From: Burkholderiaceae bacterium
GTDB lineage: Bacteria; Pseudomonadota; Gammaproteobacteria; Burkholderiales; Burkholderiaceae_C
Reading direction: 5' to 3'
Length of the DNA stretch: 39,902 bases
Assembly (NCBI GenBank): GCA_023954095.1
Contig: JAMLIQ010000020.1
Coordinates: forward strand, 1-39,902
Shown here piece by piece: positions 29,156 through 38,844 of the stretch (the stretch's first letter is position 1; every line of letters starts with the position of its first letter). The position numbers and the translations under genes are program-made. Below the pieces are notes generated by a model, which saw nothing but the letters and a program-made list of their open reading frames with translations, did no database searches and was not told where the DNA came from.

Positions 29156-31186
29156 TCAACCCTGCACGCCGGGCGCGAAGGGCTGGCGCTGCTGCCACCA
29201 GTCAAGCACCTGTTCCACGGCCTGTTCGATCGTGAGTTCGGAGTTGTCCAGCACCAGAGCATCCTGCGCGGGCTTCAGGGGGGCGACGCTTCGGGACATG
29301 TCCCGGGCGTCGCGCGCCTCCAAGTCTGCGCGAAGGTCGGCTATTGTAGCGGGTAAGTCCTTGGCAATCAATTGCTGGTAGCGCCGCTGGGCGCGGCAGG
29401 CTGCGCTGGCCGTCAGATAGACCTTGAGCGCCGCCCCGGGAAAGATCACCGTGCCCATGTCGCGCCCATCGGCCACCAGGCCCGGCAGGCGGCGAAAGCT
29501 GTGCTGCAGATCGACCAGCGCCGTGCGCACGGCGGGCAGGGCCGACACGCGCGAGGCGTTCATGCCCGCTTCCTCGGTGCGAATGGCTTCGGTGACATTG
29601 TCGTTTCCCAGCCAGACGCACCCTGCCTCGAAGCGTACTGGCAGCTGGCGGGCCAGGGTGGCGATCTGCGCTGCATGCCCGTCATCGATGGGCAGGCCTG
29701 CGCGCGTGGCAGCCAAGGCCGTGATGCGGTACATCGCGCCCGAATCGAGAAAACCGTAGCCCAGGCGCTGGGCCACGGCGGTGGCTACGGTGCCCTTGCC
29801 CGAGGCCGTAGGGCCATCGATACAGATCACGGGAATCTGTGCGGGCGCTGCCTGGGTGACCGAGAACAGGGCTTCGAAGTAGTCGGGAAAGGTTTTGGCC
29901 ACGCACTGGGGGTCCAGGATGCGTACCGGCAAGCCTGCCGGATTGAAGGCTGCAAGCGAGAAGCACATCGCGACGCGGTGGTCGTCGTAGGTGTGGATGC
30001 TGGCTGCATGCCAGTCGGACGGTGCAGCGGGTGGTGTGATCCGAATCGAGTCCGCCCCTTCCTCCACGGTGGCGCCGAGCTTGCGCAGTTCGGTGGCCAT
30101 GGCCGCAATGCGGTCGGTTTCCTTGACACGCCAGCTGGCAATGTTGCGCAAGGTGGTGGTGCCCTGGGCGTACAGCGCCATCACGGCCAGCGTCATGGCT
30201 GCATCGGGGATATGGTTGCAGTCCAGGTCGATGGCCTTGAGCGGCCAGGCGCCGCGCTGGATCTGCAACCAGTTGGGGCCGCTGGTGATCTGCGCACCCA
30301 TGGCTTGGGCTGCTTCGACAAAGCGGATGTCTCCCTGGATGGAATCCATTCCTACACCCAGAATTTTGATGCCATTTTTGCTTCCATCGCACGCTGCAAT
30401 TGCGCCAGCAGCTATGAAATAGCTAGCAGAAGAGGCATCTGCCTCGACATGGATGCTGCCCGGCGACTGGTAGTTGCTGCCCGCAGGAATGGTGAAGCGC
30501 TGCCAGTGATCGTGACGCACCGTGATGCCAAAGCGCTCCAGCAGCTGCAGGGTGATGTGGATGTAGGGCTTGGAGATCAGCTCGCCCACCACCTCGATGA
30601 CCACATCCTGCTGCGTGGCCGCCAGGGGCAGGGCCATGAGCAGTGCAGTCAGGAACTGGCTGGAGACATCGCCACGTACGCGGATGGGCGTGGACAGCGC
30701 CAGGGCGGGCACGCCATCGGCCTGCGCAATGCGCAGCGGCGGATAGCCTTCATTGCCCAGGTAGTTGATCTGGCAACCCAGTTGGCGCAAGGCGTCCACC
30801 AGATCACCGATCGGGCGTTCGTGCATGCGCGTCACGCCGCTGAGCTCAAACACACCGCCCAGCAGGGCCAGTGCGGCCGTCAAGGGACGCATGGCCGTGC
30901 CGGCGTTGCCCAGAAACAAGGTGGCGGGCGTTGTGGGTTGGCGGCCGCCCAGTCCGGTGATGCGTGCCTGCGTACCGTCCTGTTCGACGCTGCAGCCCAA
31001 CTGGCGCAGGGCGTCGAGCATGACGCGGGTATCGTCGGACGCCAGCAGATCGTGGACCGTGGTGGTGCCCCGGCTCAGGGCCGCCAGCAGCAGTACGCGG
31101 TTGGAGATGCTTTTGGAGCCTGGCAGCTGCACGCGGCCCTGGGCCGACTGCAGCGCGGGGAGATCAAGAAAAGCAGTGGAAAACAT
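29156..31186 (-). CDS. aroA-cmk: Bifunctional EPSP synthase / cytidylate kinase
   Basis: 676-residue fusion from the ATG at 31186 ([12 protein letters not shown]); a TTG at 31195 is unlikely. The N-terminal ~440 residues are 3-phosphoshikimate 1-carboxyvinyltransferase: [41 protein letters not shown] and [18 protein letters not shown]. It joins shikimate-3-phosphate and PEP. The C-terminal ~220 residues are CMP kinase: P-loop [10 protein letters not shown] near residue 458, [20 protein letters not shown]. The two enzymes are separate but adjacent genes in many bacteria; the in-frame fusion is known in Comamonadaceae. A segment after AAGAI is about five residues longer than in E. coli and resembles the dispersed repeat (copy F). 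Confidence 0.95.
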   Translation of the reverse strand: MFSTAFLDLPALQSAQGRVQLPGSKSISNRVLLLAALSRGTTTVHDLLASDDTRVMLDALRQLGCSVEQDGTQARITGLGGRQPTTPATLFLGNAGTAMRPLTAALALLGGVFELSGVTRMHERPIGDLVDALRQLGCQINYLGNEGYPPLRIAQADGVPALALSTPIRVRGDVSSQFLTALLMALPLAATQQDVVIEVVGELISKPYIHITLQLLERFGITVRHDHWQRFTIPAGSNYQSPGSIHVEADASSASYFIAAGAIAACDGSKNGIKILGVGMDSIQGDIRFVEAAQAMGAQITSGPNWLQIQRGAWPLKAIDLDCNHIPDAAMTLAVMALYAQGTTTLRNIASWRVKETDRIAAMATELRKLGATVEEGADSIRITPPAAPSDWHAASIHTYDDHRVAMCFSLAAFNPAGLPVRILDPQCVAKTFPDYFEALFSVTQAAPAQIPVICIDGPTASGKGTVATAVAQRLGYGFLDSGAMYRITALAATRAGLPIDDGHAAQIATLARQLPVRFEAGCVWLGNDNVTEAIRTEEAGMNASRVSALPAVRTALVDLQHSFRRLPGLVADGRDMGTVIFPGAALKVYLTASAACRAQRRYQQLIAKDLPATIADLRADLEARDARDMSRSVAPLKPAQDALVLDNSELTIEQAVEQVLDWWQQRQPFAPGVQG
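30360..30425. repeat. Repeat-like segment inside aroA, copy F
   Basis: Read on the minus strand, ATAGCTGCTGGCGC, an 11-base spacer, GCGATGGAAGC, nine bases, then ATCAAAATTC. Copy B on its minus strand has ATAGCTTGCAGCGC, an 11-base spacer, GCGCTGGAAGC, eight bases, then ATCAAAATTC. The order and spacing agree almost fully. The first part codes for the conserved IAAGA of EPSP synthases; the second part codes for the extra residues DGSKNGIKI. Confidence 0.5.
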
Positions 31187-31246
31187 CGATGGCAATCCGA
31201 GGCAATGGCATGCCGGTCGGCCGTCGGCCGGCCGCCAGGCGCCGGG

Positions 31247-32131
31247 TTAGCGGTTTTTGTGTGAGCGCTGCGCACCCATGCGCCAGTGCGCGCGGGTTTC
31301 GCTGGCCAGGGTGAGCATGTCCTCGATGGCCTGGGCGTTGCTGCTGCGCATGGCTTCTTCCAGACGCTGGAGGGTTTGCTGGAACAGGCTGGACTGGGCC
31401 AGCAACTCCTCGCGGTTGGACAGAAAAATGTCGCGCCAGACCTTGGGGTCGCTGGCGGCAATGCGGGTGAAATCCCGAAAACCGGGACCGGCCAGGGACA
31501 GAAAGGTGTCGGCATGCTCCTGGCCTGTAATGCTGTTGACCAGCGAAAAAGCCAGCAAATGGGGCAGGTGGCTGACGGCGGCAAAGGCATTGTCGTGCGC
31601 TTCGGGCGACATGCTGGTCACGCGGCAGCCCAGGGCCGTCCAGATGTCCTGTGCGCGCTGCAGCTGCGCGGTGAGCGTGCGCTCGGTCGGCGTCAGGATG
31701 ACCTGGCGTCCGCTGTAGAGCTCGGCTTCGGCGTGTTCCACGCCCGAGACCTCGCGGCCGGTGATCGGGTGTGCAGGCACGAAGGAACCCACCTTGTCCC
31801 GCAGTGCACGTTCGGCGGCCTGAACCACGTCGGCCTTGGTGGAGCCCACGTCCATGACCAGCATCTGGGGCGTGACCAGGTGTTTGATGGCCTTGAGCGT
31901 GGCTTCCGTGGCCGAGACGGGGACGGCGAGCAAAACAATGTCGGCACCCGCCACGGCCAGCAGTGCGGAAGGCGCTTCCACGTCGATCACGCCGAGCTGG
32001 CGCGCGCGGTCGGTGGTGGATGGAGACTTGCTGTAGCCCACTACGCGCTTGACCAGTCCCGCGCGCTTGAGGGCCAGCGCAAACGACCCGCCCATGAGGC
32101 CGCAGCCGATCAGGCCCAATTGTTCAAACAT
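31247..32131 (-). CDS. tyrA: Prephenate dehydrogenase
   Basis: 294-residue NAD(P)-dependent enzyme converting prephenate to 4-hydroxyphenylpyruvate for tyrosine. The Rossmann motif is GLIGCGLMGGSFA at the N-terminus. MDVGSTKADV and AHPITGREVSGVEHA with the catalytic His follow, and the C-terminal helical dimerisation domain contains AVSHLPHLLAFSLVN and ASDPKVWRDIFLSN. Single-function, without a chorismate mutase or ACT domain. It lies 60 bases before aroA-cmk and 63 bases after pheA. Confidence 0.95.
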   Translation of the reverse strand: MFEQLGLIGCGLMGGSFALALKRAGLVKRVVGYSKSPSTTDRARQLGVIDVEAPSALLAVAGADIVLLAVPVSATEATLKAIKHLVTPQMLVMDVGSTKADVVQAAERALRDKVGSFVPAHPITGREVSGVEHAEAELYSGRQVILTPTERTLTAQLQRAQDIWTALGCRVTSMSPEAHDNAFAAVSHLPHLLAFSLVNSITGQEHADTFLSLAGPGFRDFTRIAASDPKVWRDIFLSNREELLAQSSLFQQTLQRLEEAMRSSNAQAIEDMLTLASETRAHWRMGAQRSHKNR

Positions 32132-32194
32132 GGGGAGTCCTTGCTGTTTCGGAGGCGGTGCTGGGCGCAGCGGGAGTCACGGTGCGGTCTGGGG

Positions 32195-33292
32195 TCATGG
32201 CGTCACCGGGTAGGTGCCCAGCACCTTGTAGAAGGCGCAGAGACTGCGCAATTCATTGAGTGCCGCACTGACATGGGGCTGGCTGGGGTGGCCGTCGATG
32301 TCGATGTAGAAATAGTATTCCCACTGGCCGGTGCGTGCCGGGCGCGATTCGAAACGCGTCATGGACACGCCATGTTTCTTGAGGGGCACCAGCAGGTCGT
32401 GCACGGCACCTGGCTTGTTGGGTACCGAGACAATGAGACTGGTGCAGTCCCGGTCCGAGGGTGGCGGGGTGTCCAGTGTGTGCGGCAGGCAGATGATGGC
32501 AAACCGTGTGCGGTTGTAGGCGTCGTCCTGGATGGCGTGCGCCACGATGTGCAGGCCGAACTGGGTGGCGGCCCGTTCACTGGCCAGCGCGGCCCAGGCG
32601 GGGTTGGTGGCCGCCAGGCGTGCACCCTCGGCGTTGCTGGAGACAGGGCGGCGCTCGACATGCGGCAGGTGCTTGGACAGCCAGGCCTGGCATTGGGCGA
32701 GTGCCTGGGGGTGTGCCAGCACGGCCTCGATGTCCTCGACCGAGGGAACGGTGCGCAGCAGGTTGTGGCGTACCAGCAGGCTGACTTCGCCAACAACATG
32801 CGTGGGGGTGTGCAAAAACAGGTCCAGAGACCGGGTGACTACACCTTCGACCGAATTTTCGACACCCACAACGCCGAATTGCGCACCGCCCGAGGCGGTG
32901 GCGTGGAAGACTTCATCGAAGTTGGCACAGTAGACAATGTCGGCGGCACCACCAAAGAATTCGATGGCGGCCTGCTCGCAGAAGGTGCCCTCGGGCCCCA
33001 GAACGGCGACGCGCTGGGGGGACTCGAGTGCCAGGCAGGCCGACATGATCTCGCGCCAGATGGCAGTGACATGGGCGCTTTTGAGGGGGCCTGGGTTGGC
33101 CGTCTGGATTTTCTCGATGACCTGTGCCACGCGGTCAGGGCGAAAGAAAGGCGTGCCCTCGCGCTTCTTGACCTCACCGACGCGCTCGGCCACCAGGGCG
33201 CGCTGGTTCAGCAGGGTCAGCAGTTGCTGGTCGATGTTGTCGATCTGGACGCGCAGGCTGGCCAGGTCGGGAGAAGATTGGGGTGTGTTCAT
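32195..33292 (-). CDS. pheA: Chorismate mutase / prephenate dehydratase (P-protein)
   Basis: 365-residue bifunctional enzyme leading to phenylpyruvate. An AroQ-type mutase domain covers about residues 8-90 (LRVQIDNIDQQLLTLLNQRA, AERVGEVKKREG). The dehydratase domain follows (VAVLGPEGTFCEQAA, VGVENSVEGVV, ending near TRFAIICLP). The C-terminal ACT domain contains the Phe-sensing ESRPARTGQWEYYFYIDIDG, so feedback inhibition by phenylalanine is expected. Starts at the ATG 33292, 15 bases after the serC stop. Confidence 0.95.
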   Translation of the reverse strand: MNTPQSSPDLASLRVQIDNIDQQLLTLLNQRALVAERVGEVKKREGTPFFRPDRVAQVIEKIQTANPGPLKSAHVTAIWREIMSACLALESPQRVAVLGPEGTFCEQAAIEFFGGAADIVYCANFDEVFHATASGGAQFGVVGVENSVEGVVTRSLDLFLHTPTHVVGEVSLLVRHNLLRTVPSVEDIEAVLAHPQALAQCQAWLSKHLPHVERRPVSSNAEGARLAATNPAWAALASERAATQFGLHIVAHAIQDDAYNRTRFAIICLPHTLDTPPPSDRDCTSLIVSVPNKPGAVHDLLVPLKKHGVSMTRFESRPARTGQWEYYFYIDIDGHPSQPHVSAALNELRSLCAFYKVLGTYPVTP

Positions 33293-33307
33293 TGAAGGGT
33301 GCGTGGG

Positions 33308-34417
33308 TCAGGCGTGCTGCCGCTCAAATTCTCGCATGTAGTCGACCAGCGCCTGCACGCCTGCCAAGGGCATGGCGTTGTAGATGCTGGCACGCATGCC
33401 GCCCACGGACTTGTGGCCCTTGAGTTGCAGCAGGCCGCGCTGTTTTGCACCGGCCAGAAAAGCGTCGTTGCGGGTTTCGTCGCACAGGAAGAAGGGTATG
33501 TTCATGCGCGAGCGGCAGTCCGGCGCCACTTTGTTGATGTAAAGCTGGGATTGGTCGATGGCTTCGTAGAGCAGATCCGCCTTGGCGATGTTGCGCTGCT
33601 CCATGGCGGCGATGCCGCTGGCCGTGCCTTCGCGCTGGCGCTTGAGCCACTGGAAGGTCAGGCCCGCCATGTAGATGCCCCAGGTGGGCGGGGTGTTGTA
33701 CATGGACTGGTTGTCGGCCACGGTCTTGTAATCGAAGGCGCTGGGGCAGGTGGCCAGGGCGTGGCCCAGCAGGTCCTCGCGCACCACGACCAGGGTCAGT
33801 CCGGCGGGGCCCAGGTTTTTCTGCGCGCCGCCGAAGGCCAGGCCGACGCGCGACCAGTCCACCGGGCGCGAGGCCACATGCGACGAAAAGTCGACGACCA
33901 GCGGCGCGTCGCATCCCAGCGCCTTCAGGTCGGGCAGCTCGTGGAATTCGACGCCGTTGATGGTCTCGTTGCTGCAGATGTGCAGGTAGCTCGCGCCCCG
34001 GCTGGGTGTCCAGCTGGCCGGGTCGGGCAGGGTGGTGAAGCCGCTGGCCTCGCCGGTGGCGATCACATTGACTTCCGAGGCGTACTTGCGCGCCTCTTTC
34101 TGCGACTTCTGGCTCCAGCTTCCGGTGACGACGAAGTCCACGGCGGCGGCGCGCGAGAGGTTCAACGGCACGATGGCGTTTTCGGCCAGGCCGCCGCCCT
34201 GCATGAACAGGATCTTGAAGTGCGCTGGCACGGCCAGCAGCTCGCGCAGATCGGCCTCGGCCTGCTCGTAGATGGAGATGAATTCCTTGCCCCGGTGGCT
34301 CATCTCCATCACGCCCATGCCGCTGCCGTGCCAGTTGAGCATTTCGGCGGCAGCCTGCTCCAGAACTTCGGCAGGAATGGCCGCCGGACCAGCGGAAAAG
34401 TTGTACGGGCGTTGCAT
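33308..34417 (-). CDS. serC: Phosphoserine aminotransferase
   Basis: 369-residue PLP enzyme of serine and vitamin B6 synthesis. The N-terminus is [40 protein letters not shown], and the PLP-lysine loop [20 protein letters not shown], are typical. The C-terminal [20 protein letters not shown] carries phosphate-binding residues. The ATG at 34417 is preceded on the minus strand by repeat copy G and no clear Shine-Dalgarno. pheA follows after 15 bases. Confidence 0.96.
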   Translation of the reverse strand: MQRPYNFSAGPAAIPAEVLEQAAAEMLNWHGSGMGVMEMSHRGKEFISIYEQAEADLRELLAVPAHFKILFMQGGGLAENAIVPLNLSRAAAVDFVVTGSWSQKSQKEARKYASEVNVIATGEASGFTTLPDPASWTPSRGASYLHICSNETINGVEFHELPDLKALGCDAPLVVDFSSHVASRPVDWSRVGLAFGGAQKNLGPAGLTLVVVREDLLGHALATCPSAFDYKTVADNQSMYNTPPTWGIYMAGLTFQWLKRQREGTASGIAAMEQRNIAKADLLYEAIDQSQLYINKVAPDCRSRMNIPFFLCDETRNDAFLAGAKQRGLLQLKGHKSVGGMRASIYNAMPLAGVQALVDYMREFERQHA

Positions 34418-34430
34418 GGTTTATGGCTCA

Positions 34431-34486
34431 AATAAGCCAGAAGCGCTTTATGGTCAGGCGCTTCTAGCTATTAAAATTATAGCTTT
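34431..34486. repeat. Dispersed palindromic intergenic element, copy G
   Basis: Sits in the 95-bp gap between the gyrA stop and the serC ATG. On the minus strand it reads AGCTATAATTTTAATAGCT, then AGAAGCGCC, a loop, and AAGCGCTTCTGGCTTATTTG. The second AAGCGCT begins at 34448, 31 bases before the serC start, the same spacing as in copies B and C. Confidence 0.8.
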
Positions 34487-34512
34487 CAGGTGGTGTGTCA
34501 GGCCGCAGGCTC

Positions 34513-37176
34513 TCAGGCGTCGGTGGCGGGCGGTGGGGCATCCGCTGCTGGAGCGGGCTCGCCGCCTGTGGATTCGGGGTCTTCTGCGGGGTTGGCATCG
34601 TTTTCCACGATGCGCTGCAGTCCGCTGAGCTGGGAGCCCTCGTCCAGCGCGATCAGTGTCACGCCTTGAGTGGCGCGGCCCAGTTCGCGGATTTCACTGA
34701 CCCGCGTGCGCACCAGAACGCCCTTGTCGGTAATCAGCATGATTTCGTCGTCCGCGTGTACCAGCGTAGCGGCCACGACCTTGCCGTTGCGCTCGCTTTG
34801 CTGGATCGCGATCATCCCCTTGGTGCCCCGCCCGTGGCGTGTGTATTCGGTGATGCTGGTGCGCTTGCCATAGCCGTTCTCTGTAGCGGTCAGCACGCTT
34901 TGGGTTTCATCCTCGGCCACCAGCATGGCAATTACGCTCTGGCCTTCTTCGAGCATCATGCCGCGCACGCCGCGGGCTTGGCGGCCCAGGGGGCGCACAT
35001 CATTTTCGTCAAAGCGCACGGCCTTGCCGCCGTCGGAGAACAGCATGACGTCGTGCTGGCCGTCAGTCAGGGCCGCGCCGATCAGATAGTCGCCTTCGTC
35101 CAGGTTCACGGCAATGATGCCGCCCTTGCGAGGATTGGAGAACTCGTCGAGTGCCGTCTTCTTGACGGTGCCCATGCTGGTGGACATGAAGACATACTGG
35201 TCCGCCGGAAAGCTGCGTTTTTCTCCCGTGAGCGGCAGCACGACATTGATTTTCTCGCCGTCCTGCAGTGGGAACATGTTGACGATGGGACGGCCGCGTG
35301 AGCCGCGTGAGCCTGCGGGCACTTCCCACACCTTGAGCCAGTACAGGCGGCCCCGGTTGGAGAAACACAGGATGTAGTCATGTGTGTTGGCGATGAAAAG
35401 CTGGTCGATCCAATCGTCTTCCTTGGTCGCCGTGGCCTGCTTGCCGCGCCCGCCGCGCTTTTGCGCGCGGTATTCGGATAGGGGCTGGCTCTTGATGTAC
35501 CCCGTGTGGCTGAGCGTGACCACCATGTCGGTGGGGGTGATGAGGTCTTCGGTAGACAAATCCTGGGCGCTGTATTCCACCAGGCTGCGGCGGCCTCCCA
35601 GTTTGCTCTGACCAAATTCCTGCTTGATGGTGGTCAGCTCCTCGCCAATGATGGTCGAGACGCGTTCGGGCGTGGCCAGGATGTCGAGCAGGTCCTCGAT
35701 GACCGCCATCACATCCTTGTATTCAGCCACGATCTTGTCCTGCTCCAGGCCCGTGAGGCGCTGCAGGCGCATCTGCAAAATTTCCTGGGCTTGCGTGTCC
35801 GACAGCCGGTACAGGCCGTCCTGGCCCATGCCGTATTCTTTTTCCAGGCCTTCAGGGCGGTAGTCATCTGCGTTGACGACGCCGCCGTCCTCGCGCGTGC
35901 GGGTGAGCATCTCGCGCACCAGCTTGCTGTCCCACGAGCGGCTCATGAGCTCGGCCTTGGCGACCGGCGGCGTGGGCGCGTTGCGGATGATGGCGATGAA
36001 GTCGTCGATGTTGGCCAGCGCCACGGCCAGGCCTTCGAGCACGTGGCCGCGGTCGCGCGCCTTGCGCAGCTCGAACACCGTGCGGCGAGTCACCACTTCG
36101 CGGCGGTGCTGCAGGAAGACTTCGATCAGGTCCTTGAGATTGCACAGGCGGGGCTGTCCGTCGATCAGCGCCACCATGTTCATGCCGAAGGTGTCCTGCA
36201 GCTGCGTCTGCTTGTACAGGTTGTTGAGCACCACCTCGGGCACCTCGCCGCGCTTGAGCTCGATCACCAGGCGCATGCCGGACTTGTCGGACTCATCCTG
36301 GATGTGGCTGATCCCTTCGAGCTTTTTCTCGTGCACCAGCTCGGCCATGCGCTCCTGCAGCGTCTTCTTGTTCACTTGGTAGGGCAGCTCGTCCACGATG
36401 ATCGCCTGGCGCTGACCGCGGTCGATGTCCTCGAAGTGGCACTTGGCGCGCATCACCACCTTGCCGCGCCCGGTGCGGTAGCCGTCCTTCACACCGTTGA
36501 TGCCGTAGATGATGCCTGCGGTGGGAAAATCCGGCGCAGGGATGATCTCCATCAACTCGTCGATCGTCGATTCAGGGTTGCGCAGCAGATGCAGGCAGGC
36601 ATCCACCACTTCGTTCAGGTTATGGGGCGGAATGTTGGTGGCCATGCCCACCGCGATGCCCGCCGAGCCGTTGACCAGCAGGTTGGGCAGCTTGCTGGGC
36701 AGGACCAGCGGCTCTTTTTCGCTGCCGTCGTAATTGGGGCCGAAATCGACAGTCTCTTTGTCAATATCGCCCAGCATTTCATGGGCGATTTTCGCGAGGC
36801 GGATTTCGGTATACCGCATGGCGGCGGCGTTGTCGCCGTCCACCGAACCGAAATTGCCCTGGCCGTCCACCAGCATATGGCGCAGCGAGAAATCCTGGGC
36901 CATCCGCACGATGGTGTCGTATACCGCCGAATCGCCGTGCGGGTGGTACTTACCGATCACGTCCCCGACGATACGGGCCGACTTCTTGTAAGGCCGGTTC
37001 CAGTCGTTGTTGAGCTCGTGCATCGCGAACAGCACGCGCCTGTGCACTGGCTTGAGGCCATCGCGCGCATCCGGCAAGGCCCGGCCCACGATCACGCTCA
37101 TGGCGTAATCGAGATAACTGCGGCGCATCTCCTCTTCAAGGCTGATGGGCAGGGTTTCTTTGGCGAACTGGGTCAT
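34513..37176 (-). CDS. gyrA: DNA gyrase subunit A
   Basis: 887 residues from the ATG at 37176 ([20 protein letters not shown]); a TTG seven codons upstream is not needed. The breakage-reunion domain has the active-site Tyr in [11 protein letters not shown]. The quinolone region [20 protein letters not shown] retains the wild-type Ser and Asp. The GyrA box is QKRGGRG, followed by the beta-pinwheel DNA-wrapping domain. The last ~30 residues are acidic and Pro/Ala-rich. Divergent from ompA. The bases before the ATG are pyrimidine-rich with no Shine-Dalgarno, another leader of that kind in this window. Confidence 0.97.
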   Translation of the reverse strand: MTQFAKETLPISLEEEMRRSYLDYAMSVIVGRALPDARDGLKPVHRRVLFAMHELNNDWNRPYKKSARIVGDVIGKYHPHGDSAVYDTIVRMAQDFSLRHMLVDGQGNFGSVDGDNAAAMRYTEIRLAKIAHEMLGDIDKETVDFGPNYDGSEKEPLVLPSKLPNLLVNGSAGIAVGMATNIPPHNLNEVVDACLHLLRNPESTIDELMEIIPAPDFPTAGIIYGINGVKDGYRTGRGKVVMRAKCHFEDIDRGQRQAIIVDELPYQVNKKTLQERMAELVHEKKLEGISHIQDESDKSGMRLVIELKRGEVPEVVLNNLYKQTQLQDTFGMNMVALIDGQPRLCNLKDLIEVFLQHRREVVTRRTVFELRKARDRGHVLEGLAVALANIDDFIAIIRNAPTPPVAKAELMSRSWDSKLVREMLTRTREDGGVVNADDYRPEGLEKEYGMGQDGLYRLSDTQAQEILQMRLQRLTGLEQDKIVAEYKDVMAVIEDLLDILATPERVSTIIGEELTTIKQEFGQSKLGGRRSLVEYSAQDLSTEDLITPTDMVVTLSHTGYIKSQPLSEYRAQKRGGRGKQATATKEDDWIDQLFIANTHDYILCFSNRGRLYWLKVWEVPAGSRGSRGRPIVNMFPLQDGEKINVVLPLTGEKRSFPADQYVFMSTSMGTVKKTALDEFSNPRKGGIIAVNLDEGDYLIGAALTDGQHDVMLFSDGGKAVRFDENDVRPLGRQARGVRGMMLEEGQSVIAMLVAEDETQSVLTATENGYGKRTSITEYTRHGRGTKGMIAIQQSERNGKVVAATLVHADDEIMLITDKGVLVRTRVSEIRELGRATQGVTLIALDEGSQLSGLQRIVENDANPAEDPESTGGEPAPAADAPPPATDA

Positions 37177-37364
37177 GGGAGGGCGGGAAAACAGCAAAGG
37201 AGAGCCATTTTAGGCGCAAGCGCCTGTAGCGGTGGCGCAACAGAACAGCATCATTGCGCGTTTGTCCTACGGGCTGGATAAACCAAGGACGGACACCTGT
37301 CGGTTACGTATGGCACAATCGATTTCAACGTTTTTGGTGGTGGTCACCAGTGACGTCCTAATTT

Positions 37365-37386
37365 CGCAGCGCGGCTGCGGCTTTTT
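37365..37386 (+). promoter_or_regulatory. Terminator-like hairpin in the ompA 5' UTR
   Basis: CGCAGC-GCG-GCTGCG (37365-37379) followed by GCTTTTT sits just before the ribosome binding site (AGAGGAG, 37393-37399). A possible -10 CACAAT lies at 37314-37319 without a clear -35. A second small inverted repeat AGGCG/CGCCT at 37212-37225 lies near the gyrA start. The rest of the 227-bp divergent gap shows nothing else I recognise. Confidence 0.45.
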
Positions 37387-37403
37387 CGCCCCAGAGGAGA
37401 ACC

Positions 37404-38042
37404 ATGAAGAAACTGAACAAAGTGGCAATGCTGATTGCCTCCGCAGCGCTTGCAACCGCCGCCGGCGCACAAACCGTGGACAACTGGAAGAACGGCACGA
37501 ACGAGCTGGTCTGGAAGAACGGTACCAACGAACTGTGCTGGCGCGATGCCTCCTGGACGCCTGCCACGGCAGCCCCTGGCTGCGACGGCGCACTGGCTGC
37601 CCCTGCTGCTGCACCGGCTGCTCCGGCGCCTGCGGCACCTGCTGCTGCAGCACCCGCTGCAAAGCCCGCCCCCGCGCCTGCCATGGCCACCAAGGTGACC
37701 TACGCTGCCGACGCCTTCTTTGATTTTGACAAGGCTGTTCTGAAGCCCGCTGGTAAGGCCAAGCTGGATGACTTGGTGTCCAAGGTCAAGGGTATCAACC
37801 TGGAAGTCATCATTGCCGTGGGTCACACCGACTCTGTGGGCTCTGACGCTTACAACCAGAAGCTGTCGGTACGTCGCTCCGAAGCTGTGAAGGCGTACTT
37901 GGTGTCCAAGGGCATCGAAAAGAACCGCGTTTACACCGAAGGCAAAGGCGAAAAGCAGCCCGTGGCTGACAACAAGACCAAGGAAGGTCGCGCAAAGAAC
38001 CGTCGCGTTGAAATCGAAGTGGTCGGCACCCGTGCCAACTGA
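37404..38042 (+). CDS. ompA: OmpA-family peptidoglycan-associated outer-membrane protein
   Basis: 212 residues. Signal peptide MKKLNKVAMLIASAALATAA, cleaved before QTVDN. A short N-terminal region has two copies of WKNGTNEL (27-bp tandem, 37485-37538) and CWRDASWTPATAAPGCDG, then an Ala/Pro-rich linker. The OmpA C-terminal domain starts at about residue 95 (AADAFFDFDKAVLKPAGKAK) and includes VGHTDSVGSDAYNQKLSVRR and GRAKNRRVEIEV, which bind peptidoglycan. There is no full eight-strand barrel, as is usual for this Burkholderiales type. Strong ribosome binding site AGAGGAG and a clean terminator suggest high expression. Confidence 0.93.
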   Translation: MKKLNKVAMLIASAALATAAGAQTVDNWKNGTNELVWKNGTNELCWRDASWTPATAAPGCDGALAAPAAAPAAPAPAAPAAAAPAAKPAPAPAMATKVTYAADAFFDFDKAVLKPAGKAKLDDLVSKVKGINLEVIIAVGHTDSVGSDAYNQKLSVRRSEAVKAYLVSKGIEKNRVYTEGKGEKQPVADNKTKEGRAKNRRVEIEVVGTRAN

Positions 38043-38060
38043 TCTTCTTTGATCGACAAA

Positions 38061-38085
38061 AAGCCCCGGCAACGGGGCTTTTTTT
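38061..38085 (+). terminator. Intrinsic terminator after ompA
   Basis: AAGCCCCG-GCAA-CGGGGCTT (38061-38080) followed by T5. Eight-base stem, tetraloop and T tract, 18 bases after the ompA stop. Confidence 0.95.
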
Positions 38086-38122
38086 ATGGGTTGTGCAAAT
38101 GCTTGCCGGACAATACACCTCC

Positions 38123-38833
38123 ATGAATAACAACTTGAACGTCGATCCGGCCGAACTGGCCAAATTTTCGGAACTGGCCCATCGATGGTGGGATACGGAC
38201 AGTGAATTTCGTCCCTTGCACGAAATCAACCCATTGCGGCTGGACTGGATCAACACCCTGTCGCCGCTCCATGGTCAGCGCGTGCTCGATGTTGGATGCG
38301 GAGGGGGAATTCTGGCGGATGCCATGGCCCGCAAAGGTGCGGATGTTCTGGGCATTGATCTGGCCGGAAGATCACTTCGTGTGGCGCAGCTGCACGCTCT
38401 GGAGGCGCAGACACCCCGAATACAGTACCGCGAGGTGAGCGTCGAAGCACTTGCCGCCGAACAGCCGGCCAGCTTTGATACGGTGACCTGCATGGAAATG
38501 CTGGAGCACGTGCCCGACCCGGCATCCGTGGTGCATGCGTGTGCCCAGCTGGTGAAACCGGGGGGATGGGTTTTCTTCTCCACCATCAATCGCAACGCGA
38601 AGGCATTCATGCTGGCGATTGTCGGCGCTGAATATGTCTTGAATATGTTGCCCCGCGGGACGCATGAATATGCCCGTTTGATTCGTCCCAGTGAACTGGC
38701 AGGCAGTTGTCGTGCCGCAGGGCTGGATGTCAAAGAGGCACGTGGGCTGGGCTATAACCCGATGACCCGTCGCTACTGGATGAATGCCGACACCAGTGTG
38801 AACTATCTTTTGGCCACACAGCGGGCAGCCTGA
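38123..38833 (+). CDS. ubiG: Ubiquinone biosynthesis O-methyltransferase
   Basis: 236 residues from the ATG at 38123 (MNNNLNVDPAELAKFSELAH). It methylates two hydroxyl groups during ubiquinone synthesis. SAM motif VLDVGCGGGILADAMARKGA, then VTCMEMLEHVPDPASVV and KPGGWVFFSTINRNAKAFML, the last being specific to UbiG. C-terminal GLGYNPMTRRYWMNADTSVN also matches. The preceding in-frame start at 38093 lies inside the ompA terminator region and is rejected. gph follows after 11 bases. Confidence 0.95.
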   Translation: MNNNLNVDPAELAKFSELAHRWWDTDSEFRPLHEINPLRLDWINTLSPLHGQRVLDVGCGGGILADAMARKGADVLGIDLAGRSLRVAQLHALEAQTPRIQYREVSVEALAAEQPASFDTVTCMEMLEHVPDPASVVHACAQLVKPGGWVFFSTINRNAKAFMLAIVGAEYVLNMLPRGTHEYARLIRPSELAGSCRAAGLDVKEARGLGYNPMTRRYWMNADTSVNYLLATQRAA

Positions 38834-38844
38834 ATATTTACTGC

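Noticed and set aside
27248-29356. Long open frame (702 residues) on the plus strand
   Set aside because: Antisense of rpsA, which has all six S1 repeats on the minus strand.
29372-31264. Long open frame (630 residues) on the plus strand
   Set aside because: Antisense of aroA-cmk.
35506-37281. Long open frame (591 residues) on the plus strand
   Set aside because: Antisense of gyrA; composition is His/Val-rich with no family pattern.
37485-37538. 27-bp tandem duplication in ompA as a novel repeat
   Set aside because: The WKNGTNEL repeat is a usual feature of Burkholderiales OmpA-family proteins.
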